The notes under the pieces were generated by a model that was not told where the DNA came from, ran no database searches, and saw only the letters and a program-made list of their open reading frames with translations. A DNA stretch of 64,000 nucleotides from Prochlorococcus sp. AG-418-M08. Its GTDB lineage: Bacteria > Cyanobacteriota > Cyanobacteriia > PCC-6307 > Cyanobiaceae. Both the position numbers and the translations under genes were made by a program. The stretch spans positions 62,001-126,000 of the forward strand of contig QCMG01000004.1 in assembly GCA_003213955.1 (NCBI GenBank), written 5' to 3'. Positions 58,421-64,000 of this stretch are shown piece after piece; the stretch's first letter is position 1; every line of letters starts with the position of its first letter.

Positions 58421-59569
58421 TTAACTAAGTATTTCTTGATTGATTTTTTTAATGCCTCCCTCAATTGATTTTGATGGAATTTTGAATTTCATCAAAATCT
58501 TTGATGCTCTTTCTGAACGTTTTCCTACTGCGCATATTGTGAAAACTTCTTTATTCAAACTTTCTTTTTTAATAAATTCTAGGTTTGATTTTTGGTCTAT
58601 ATTATTAAGAGGTATAGATATTGAACCTTTAAGAGAGGATTTGTTAAATTCTTTATTTTCTCTAACATCTATTAGAAGTATATTGTTATGTTTTGCTTTA
58701 TATAAAGTTTCAAATTCATTAGCATTTATTTTATTGATTTTTATATTATCCTGGCATTCAATTTCTTTATAAAAATCTTCAAACTGAGAAAGGTTTTTAA
58801 TTGTTTTATTTAATTCATCAGCTTGTAAATTTAATGTTTTAATATTCATATTTAGTAAATTGAAAATCATAATTTTCCCATCAAGAATCCCCCCTTTTTT
58901 TAAGATGATTTTTATTATCTCATTTACTTGTAAAACACCTATAAGGCCAGTTGAAACTCCTATAACTCCAAATTCTTCGCAACTAGGAACATTATTTTTC
59001 GAAGGCGATTCTGGTAGTAAGTCTCTCAAATTAGGACTATTTTTATTTAGATTAAAGACGCTTATTTGGCCTTCAAATCCTTGAACACTTCCAAAAACCA
59101 AGGGCTTATCAAGTATTATGCAAGCATCATTTATCAAATATCGAGTACCAAAGTTATCTGAACAATCACAAATAATATCAAATTCATTAATGATATCAAG
59201 AATATTATCTGAATTGATTCTTTCATCAAATGTTACTACTTGAGTATTAGGATTAAATCTATTAATTCTTTCTCGGGCGGAATCAATTTTTAAATGTCCA
59301 ACAGTATTAGTTTCATGAATGATCTGTCTTTGTAAATTTGACTTCTCAACAAGATCATTATCAACTATCCCAATTCTTCCAATTCCTGCAGCCGCAAGAT
59401 AAAGCAAAACTGAAGAGCCTAATCCTCCTGCACCAATACAAACTACTGAACTGTTTTTAAGTTTTAATTGACCTTCAAATCCTATTTCACTAAGTGTTAA
59501 ATGCTTTTTGTATCTTTCTATTTCATCTACAGATAAAAAATTTGATTTAAGATTATTTGATATCGTCAT
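58421..59569 (-). CDS. moeB: MoeB/ThiF-type E1-like enzyme with C-terminal rhodanese domain
   Basis: 382 residues. The E1-like adenylation domain (about 15-260) has VVCIGAGGLGSSVLLYLAAAGIG, DNDLVEKSNLQRQIIH, CDCSDNFGTRYLIND and VPSCEEFGVIGVSTGLIG. The rhodanese domain (about 285-380) carries DVRENKEFNKSSLKGSISIPL and the active-site Cys in TICAVGKRSERA. Such fusions activate and thiolate the C-terminus of ubiquitin-like sulfur carriers (MoaD or ThiS) for molybdopterin or thiamine synthesis. Which carrier it serves is not shown. A 10-bp inverted repeat lies 31 bp upstream of its start. Confidence 0.87.
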   Translation of the reverse strand: MTISNNLKSNFLSVDEIERYKKHLTLSEIGFEGQLKLKNSSVVCIGAGGLGSSVLLYLAAAGIGRIGIVDNDLVEKSNLQRQIIHETNTVGHLKIDSARERINRFNPNTQVVTFDERINSDNILDIINEFDIICDCSDNFGTRYLINDACIILDKPLVFGSVQGFEGQISVFNLNKNSPNLRDLLPESPSKNNVPSCEEFGVIGVSTGLIGVLQVNEIIKIILKKGGILDGKIMIFNLLNMNIKTLNLQADELNKTIKNLSQFEDFYKEIECQDNIKINKINANEFETLYKAKHNNILLIDVRENKEFNKSSLKGSISIPLNNIDQKSNLEFIKKESLNKEVFTICAVGKRSERASKILMKFKIPSKSIEGGIKKINQEILS

Positions 59570-59600
59570 TACTTTTTTAAAAAAAAACTATAAAAATATA

Positions 59601-59623
59601 CTAAATTAAATTGTTTAATTTAG
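59601..59623. repeat. perfect 10-bp inverted repeat upstream of moeB
   Basis: CTAAATTAAA (59601-59610) and TTTAATTTAG (59614-59623) are exact reverse complements around a TTG loop. It lies in the 284-bp gap between the divergent moeB-like and CAAD genes, about 31 bp from the moeB start. It could be a leader hairpin or an operator; it is entirely A+T-rich but for the end pairs. Confidence 0.55.
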
Positions 59624-59796
59624 ACTTTTAAATTTTTTGTTGATGAAGTTTTTTAATGTTTTTTGTTAGAACAAGATAATATTGTGAAGTTTTTGTAAAT
59701 CAAATTTCAGGTTAAATATCTTAAAACTTCAGATATATCAATAGATCTTGCGAAATGTAGAATGTTTCGGTTCGGAATTATGCATAACAAAAAGGT

Positions 59797-59847
59797 AGTC
59801 AACAGACAATTTTTCCGATACTGTCTGGTTCATATATTAAGTTGACT
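59797..59847 (+). promoter_or_regulatory. structured leader just before the CAAD gene
   Basis: Two nested inverted repeats sit before the start codon: CAGACA (59803-59808) with TGTCTG (59822-59827), and AGTCAAC (59797-59803) with GTTGACT (59841-59847), which ends 6 bases before the ATG at 59854. Folding would bury the initiation region. Any regulatory role is inferred. Confidence 0.4.
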
Positions 59848-59853
59848 GAATTC

Positions 59854-60219
59854 ATGAGTGATAACACTCCTGAGTCAAATCAAGACTCCGGCTCCGATAC
59901 AAACTCAGAAAATAAAAGCTTTTCAGAGAAGTATTCTGATGTAATGGGAAAAATCAATGAAACACTTGGAACGATTGATTGGACCCAAATGGGAAAATAT
60001 GGTAAAGCAGCAGGCATAATAGCTGTTGTAGTTATCGCTCAAATAATAATTAAAGTCGTTATTGACACGATTAATTTTTTCCCAATTCTACCTGGCCTTC
60101 TAGAACTTCTAGGTGTTGTTGTTGTCGGTCAATGGAGTTGGGAAAATCTACGTACGAGTGAAAATCGTGAAGCAGTTTTAGAAAAAGTGCAAAATCTCAA
60201 AAAAACGTATTTAGGGTAA
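59854..60219 (+). CDS. CAAD-domain (CURT1-like) thylakoid membrane protein
   Basis: A 121-residue protein. The first 28 residues are Ser/Asp/Asn-rich and probably disordered. The rest matches a CAAD domain: an amphipathic helix (FSEKYSDVMGKINETLG), two membrane helices (about 53-75 and 80-98, AAGIIAVVVIAQIIIKVV and FFPILPGLLELLGVVVVGQW) and a C-terminal amphipathic helix. Relatives are the CurT/CURT1 proteins that bend thylakoid membranes and the CAAD domains appended to some aminoacyl-tRNA synthetases. The ATG at 59854 is preferred to a TTG four codons upstream, which lies inside the leader structure. Confidence 0.82.
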   Translation: MSDNTPESNQDSGSDTNSENKSFSEKYSDVMGKINETLGTIDWTQMGKYGKAAGIIAVVVIAQIIIKVVIDTINFFPILPGLLELLGVVVVGQWSWENLRTSENREAVLEKVQNLKKTYLG

Positions 60220-60226
60220 ATATAGA

Positions 60227-61105
60227 TTACATATTCAATATCTTTTTGATGTAGCTATGAACTTGATAAAGATATGAACCTCCAAACATATTGGCATGAT
60301 TTAAAATGTGATAAAAATTATAAATAATAGTTCTTTTCTCGAATCCTTTTTTAATTGGTACTATTTTGTAGTAATTTTCATAAAACTCACTTCTGAAATT
60401 CCCAAATAATCTTGTCATTGCTATATCTACTTCACAATCTGCCCACCAACATGCAGGGTCAAATATTACACCTTTATTTGTTTGATTTACTCCAATGTTT
60501 CCTGACCACAAATCACCATGCACAAGGGAGTTAAATGGCTCATGTTCACTTAATTCCAATTCAATTTTTGATTTTAATTGATTTTTAATATCAAAATCTA
60601 AAAAGTCTTTTTCAAAAATTGCTAATTGAGGTTCAATTCTTAAATTTATAAAACATTTAATCCAATTCTTTTCCCATCCTTTTTTTTGATTTGTAGTGCC
60701 TATATAACCATCAATTGGATAACCAAAATTTTTTGGATTAAATTTATTTGATTCAATATGCATTTCTCCTAAACCTTTTCCTAATTTTTGCTGATCAGTA
60801 TTGTTCATATTTATCCATTCCATTAATAAAAGTTCTACATTATTAACTTCCAAATAGAAAAAAACTTCAGGAATGACTAAGTTCTCATTATTAATATATT
60901 TTTGTAGATTCTTAAGACAATATTCTTCAAATTTAAGAAATTTTTCTTTTCTTTCATTTCTTTTAAGAAAGAATTTGGCATTATCAAATTCTACCTGCCA
61001 TGACTTATGTATATCTCCACCAAAAACTTGTTTAATATTTTTTGGTGCTAATTCTCCTAATTGATTACAAATTTCGTTAACTTCGGTGTAAGGTATCGTT
61101 TGCAT
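60227..61105 (-). CDS. fructosamine kinase family protein
   Basis: 292 residues of the fructosamine/ketosamine-3-kinase family, which phosphorylates sugars attached to protein lysines so that they fall off, repairing glycation. The kinase motifs are LLMEWINM (hinge), LVHGDLWSGNIGVN (catalytic loop with Asp near residue 197) and GVIFDPACWWADCEVDIAMTRLFG (metal-binding Asp and family signature). It is divergent from the following flavoprotein gene, with starts only 4 bp apart, so their promoters must lie within each other's coding sequence or overlap. Confidence 0.87.
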   Translation of the reverse strand: MQTIPYTEVNEICNQLGELAPKNIKQVFGGDIHKSWQVEFDNAKFFLKRNERKEKFLKFEEYCLKNLQKYINNENLVIPEVFFYLEVNNVELLLMEWINMNNTDQQKLGKGLGEMHIESNKFNPKNFGYPIDGYIGTTNQKKGWEKNWIKCFINLRIEPQLAIFEKDFLDFDIKNQLKSKIELELSEHEPFNSLVHGDLWSGNIGVNQTNKGVIFDPACWWADCEVDIAMTRLFGNFRSEFYENYYKIVPIKKGFEKRTIIYNFYHILNHANMFGGSYLYQVHSYIKKILNM

Positions 61106-61108
61106 TAA

Positions 61109-62614
61109 ATGTCTAAGAGTGAAATTGTTGTAGTTGGTGCTGGAATAGCAGGATTAACTTCTGCAGCAATTTTATCAAAACTAGGCTTTTCGGTGACTTT
61201 GATTGAATCACACACTCAATCAGGAGGCTGTGCAGGAACCTTCAAAAGAAAGAAATATATCTTTGATGTAGGAGCTACACAAGTTGCAGGTTTGGAAGAA
61301 GGGGGAATACACTTTAAAATTTTTAAATTTCTAGAAATTCCTCTTCCAGAAGCCTCTATTTTAAACCCAGCTTGTATTGTTGATTTGAATGATGGAAGTA
61401 AGCCAATACCTATTTGGTATGATAAAAATAAGTGGATTAAAGAAAGGGAGACTCAGTTCCCAGGTAGTAGTAACTTTTGGAAAATATGTAATTTAATTCA
61501 TAAGAGTAATTGGACTTTCGCTAATAAAAACCCTGTATTACCAATAAAAAATCTGTGGGATTTTTCACAACTCTTTAAAGCATTAGATCCTACAAATTTA
61601 GCAACAGGACTATTACTTAAATCTACTATTTTTGATCTTTTAGGTATTTGTGGATTATCTAAAGATCATAGATTAATTAACTTTCTTAATTTGCAATTAA
61701 AGCTTTATTCTCAAGAAGATGTTTATAAAACAGCAGCTCTTTATGGTTCTACAGTATTACAGATTTCTCAACAACCACATGGCCTATGGCATTTTAAAAA
61801 ATCGATGCAGGTCCTAAGTGAGGCTTTAGAAGATTCATTAAAAAAAACAGGAGTTAATATTGTTTTCGGGCAAAAAGTAAATTCTATAAATTTTGATGAT
61901 GTAAAAAATAGTTGGAAAGTTTGTGCAATATCTAAGCAAGAGAATTTAGAATACTACGCTAAAGATGTAATTTATACTCCTCCACCCCAATGTCTCCTAA
62001 AACATCTAGGAAACTCTCTTGATAGTAATCGTGATTATAAGAATAGAATAGAAAGTCTTCCTGATCCAAGTGGTGCTTTGGTCTTTTATTCGGCTTTAAG
62101 AAAAGAACATATTAATTCACAATCTTCGAATCATTATCAATTTGTTTCTAATGAATTAGGATCGCTTTTTGTATCCATAAGTGAGGATGGAGATGGTAGG
62201 GCCCCAATAGGAGAGATTACATTGATAGCAAGTCTTTTTACAAAAACGAATGACTGGTTTAATTTAGAAAAACTTGAATATAATAAGAAAAAAAAGGATT
62301 ATCTTCAAAAAATATCATTTGCATTAGAAAATCAATTTGATATAGCTTCTGAAAATTGGCTTCACAAGGAATTGGCTACCCCACTAGGATTTGAAAGATG
62401 GACTAATAGGCCAAATGGGATAGTGGGAGGTCTAGGCCAAAGTCCTGATGTTTTTGGTTTGTTTGGTTTGCCCAGTAGAACTCCTTTTAAAGGATTGTGG
62501 TTATGTGGGGATTCTATTTACCCAGGTGAGGGCACAGCAGGTGTTAGTCAGTCCGCATTGATGGTTTCAAGGCAAATTTTAGCTTCTAGAGGAATAAATG
62601 ACTTTAACTTATAA
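61109..62614 (+). CDS. carotenoid desaturase/isomerase-family flavoprotein (CrtD-like)
   Basis: A 501-residue FAD-dependent oxidoreductase of the phytoene desaturase superfamily. The N-terminal dinucleotide fold reads VVVGAGIAGLTSAAILSKLGFSVTLIES, with SGGCAGTFKRKKYIFDVGATQVAGLE behind it. The C-terminal FAD motif is GLWLCGDSIYPGEGTAGVSQSAL. The GATQVAGLE stretch and length suit CrtD (C-3',4' desaturase) better than CrtISO, but the substrate in an organism of this kind is unclear. Its last 11 bp overlap the end of tyrA, which runs the other way. Confidence 0.78.
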   Translation: MSKSEIVVVGAGIAGLTSAAILSKLGFSVTLIESHTQSGGCAGTFKRKKYIFDVGATQVAGLEEGGIHFKIFKFLEIPLPEASILNPACIVDLNDGSKPIPIWYDKNKWIKERETQFPGSSNFWKICNLIHKSNWTFANKNPVLPIKNLWDFSQLFKALDPTNLATGLLLKSTIFDLLGICGLSKDHRLINFLNLQLKLYSQEDVYKTAALYGSTVLQISQQPHGLWHFKKSMQVLSEALEDSLKKTGVNIVFGQKVNSINFDDVKNSWKVCAISKQENLEYYAKDVIYTPPPQCLLKHLGNSLDSNRDYKNRIESLPDPSGALVFYSALRKEHINSQSSNHYQFVSNELGSLFVSISEDGDGRAPIGEITLIASLFTKTNDWFNLEKLEYNKKKKDYLQKISFALENQFDIASENWLHKELATPLGFERWTNRPNGIVGGLGQSPDVFGLFGLPSRTPFKGLWLCGDSIYPGEGTAGVSQSALMVSRQILASRGINDFNL

Positions 62615-63443
62615 AATTTGATCTTACTTCCATCGCTGTTGTGAGTTTTTTAGAAAGTAATTCCCAATTTTTATTTTTGATTAGAGTTTCAATTTCATTG
62701 ATATTAGTTTTGAACTCTTTTATTGCTTTCAAGATATATTTCTGATTATTCACGGCTAAATCCAAACCCAGATTTGGATTCCCGCCGCCAACTCTTGTTG
62801 TGTCTGCAAATCCTGTGGCAGAAATTTTTATAATTAATTCTAAGAGTGATTTATTTTGTTCGGTATAAGCCGTTTTGATTAATGAAGAAGCAACAAATAT
62901 CGGTAAATGAGATATTAAAGAAACTGCTTCATCATGTTCTTTTGGAGAAGTTTTAATGATCTCACATTCCATAGAAGTTATTAAATTACTTAGAGTTTGA
63001 ACTGCAGCTAAGTTTGTTTTTGAAGTAGGAGTAATAATCCATTTCGCATTATCTAATAAACTTTCAAAACCAGAATCCACCCCTTTTTTTTCAGTACCCG
63101 CCATAGGATGTGATCCAATATATAGTGGATGTATATTTTCCCAAGTATTAATTATTGGTTCTTTAATTGAACCAACATCTGTTATTACCGCCTCTTTTGG
63201 GATTAGGCTTATTAACTCATTGGAAGGATGGATTAAATCTTTTATGGGCAATGCCAATATAATGAGAGAACATTCTTTTAAAATGCAAAAATCGCAGCTT
63301 ATAAAATTTGCAAGTTTTCTCTCCGATGCTTTTTTTTGATTGAAATTATTATTTGTAACACCATAAACCGTGTGGTTTAATCTTTGGAGCTTTAATCCTA
63401 TTGATCCACCAATAAGTCCTAATCCTACAATTCCAATCTTCAT
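62604..63443 (-). CDS. tyrA: prephenate/arogenate dehydrogenase TyrA
   Basis: A 279-residue NAD(P)-dependent enzyme for tyrosine synthesis, oxidatively decarboxylating prephenate or arogenate. The Rossmann motif IGIVGLGLIGGSIGLKL is at residues 3-19. ITDVGSIKEPI and GSHPMAGTEKKG carry the substrate residues, with the catalytic His in HPMAGTE and SLISHLPIFVA. There is no fused chorismate mutase or ACT domain. Cyanobacterial relatives usually prefer arogenate and NADP. Its 3' end overlaps the flavoprotein gene by 11 bp, and it is divergent from the last gene. Confidence 0.93.
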   Translation of the reverse strand: MKIGIVGLGLIGGSIGLKLQRLNHTVYGVTNNNFNQKKASERKLANFISCDFCILKECSLIILALPIKDLIHPSNELISLIPKEAVITDVGSIKEPIINTWENIHPLYIGSHPMAGTEKKGVDSGFESLLDNAKWIITPTSKTNLAAVQTLSNLITSMECEIIKTSPKEHDEAVSLISHLPIFVASSLIKTAYTEQNKSLLELIIKISATGFADTTRVGGGNPNLGLDLAVNNQKYILKAIKEFKTNINEIETLIKNKNWELLSKKLTTAMEVRSNFIS

Positions 63444-63535
63444 TGATTATTAATTTAAAGCTTTCATATTATTGATACCAAATTTTTGTATATTAGGATA
63501 ATGTTTTTTCTGATTTGATATTACGCGGATTATAT

Positions 63536-64000
63536 ATGCTTGAGATTTTAAGTCATCGTTACTTAAAAGAATTTATTAAATCCAATAAAACAGATTGGGA
63601 TCATATTTATTCTTTTGGGAGAATAATTTCAACATGTCTTCAAAAAAATGAAACTTATCTAATTAATTCAGAAATTTTTTCTTCATATAGTTGGATATCC
63701 CCTTTATTAATTTCTTTATTTTTATTCGAGGAAAATTCTACTTTTGTTTTAACTAAAGAAAAAATTGAATTTGTAAAAAAAAATCATTTGGAAGATTTAA
63801 AAAATCTTGGATTTGAATTTACTTTAGAAAATAATCAAATAACTTTTTCTAATCACAGAGTTTGTCTTATTACACTTGAAAATTTAATAAACGATTCAAA
63901 TATTTTTCGATTTAGTAATCATCGCATAATTCTCTCTGGGATTGAAAATATAAAAGAAGATCTAAAAAATCATTTTAGAATTTTATTGTTAAAAAAACAT
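63536..64000 (+). CDS. N-terminal part of a possible DinG/Rad3-like helicase (runs off the window)
   Basis: An open frame from ATG at 63536 to the window end, 155 codons without a stop, MLEILSHRYLKEFIKSNKTDWDHIYSFGRI and onward. It lies behind tyrA and resembles in my recollection the N-terminus of a Rad3/DinG-type helicase of marine picocyanobacteria, but no helicase motif falls within this part. The sequence is Lys/Asn/Phe-rich. The identity is uncertain; that it is coding is well supported by length in A+T-rich DNA. Confidence 0.6.
   Translation, partial: MLEILSHRYLKEFIKSNKTDWDHIYSFGRIISTCLQKNETYLINSEIFSSYSWISPLLISLFLFEENSTFVLTKEKIEFVKKNHLEDLKNLGFEFTLENNQITFSNHRVCLITLENLINDSNIFRFSNHRIILSGIENIKEDLKNHFRILLLKKH

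Overview
The window is a strongly A+T-rich, gene-dense bacterial chromosome segment from a marine picocyanobacterium, most likely a high-light-adapted Prochlorococcus. The evidence is the photosystem I genes psaC and psaD, the NDH-1 subunit ndhS, the response regulator rpaB, a ho1-pebA-pebB bilin operon with no phycobilisome genes beside it, the cyanobacterial panC/cmk fusion, cyanobacterial-type gshA, a CAAD-domain membrane protein, and many small hypothetical proteins of the kind these genomes carry. No insertion sequence, CRISPR array, phage gene or integrase was seen.

Layout. 1-7.2 kb: end of an mreC-like gene, mreD-like gene, rpaB, lysS, a small conserved protein, smpB, ruvB, an exported TPR protein, an M20 amidohydrolase and a small membrane protein. 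7.2-12.3 kb: a TPP riboswitch with thiC, converging on the minus-strand genes acpP, fabF and tkt. 12.4-17.2 kb: psaC, a frameshifted glmS, rimM, ndhS, rnc directly behind rnpB, tRNA-Arg(CCT) and a small conserved gene. 17.6-26.3 kb: glgP, a CPA2 antiporter, an alpha/beta hydrolase, a hexose-phosphate epimerase-like protein, a DUF1537 kinase and icd. 26.5-33.3 kb: ho1-pebA-pebB, a small phosphatase, panC/cmk, purM, and two hypothetical genes, one of only 51 codons. 33.4-39.6 kb: an accessory island. 39.9-48.4 kb: tRNA-Cys(GCA), an LpxB-related glycosyltransferase, an RNase D-like gene, a CCB-like protein, hemF, mrp, rodA, a divergent histidine kinase and psaD. 48.4-54.6 kb: trpE, gshA, ppc, a GNAT gene and tRNA-Arg(CCG). 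54.7-64 kb: recF, speD, larE-like, a tandem CobO-like protein, moeB-rhodanese, a CAAD protein, a fructosamine-kinase-like protein, a carotenoid desaturase-like flavoprotein, tyrA, and the start of a possible helicase gene running off the end.

Most of the window is ordinary core metabolism: photosynthesis, tetrapyrrole and bilin synthesis, carbon metabolism, aromatic amino acids, translation and repair. The part that stands out is the island at 33.4-39.6 kb. It encodes an acylneuraminate-type cytidylyltransferase, a family 2 glycosyltransferase fused to a degenerate cytidylyltransferase-like domain, a Gfo/Idh/MocA dehydrogenase, a DAHP-synthase-like enzyme, a shikimate-dehydrogenase-like enzyme and a zinc-ribbon methyltransferase. 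The DAHP-synthase-like protein lacks the usual metal-binding Cys and the Arg of the KPR motif. The shikimate-dehydrogenase-like protein lacks the first Ser of its SxS motif. I infer a pathway that makes, CMP-activates and transfers an unusual 3-deoxy-ulosonic acid or cyclitol-like sugar onto a surface glycan. This is a hypothesis from sequence, not a demonstrated system.

Two points need checking at read level. glmS is split by one extra C in a run of nine C. recF has no ATG, GTG or TTG upstream of its Walker A motif, so its start is probably ATT.
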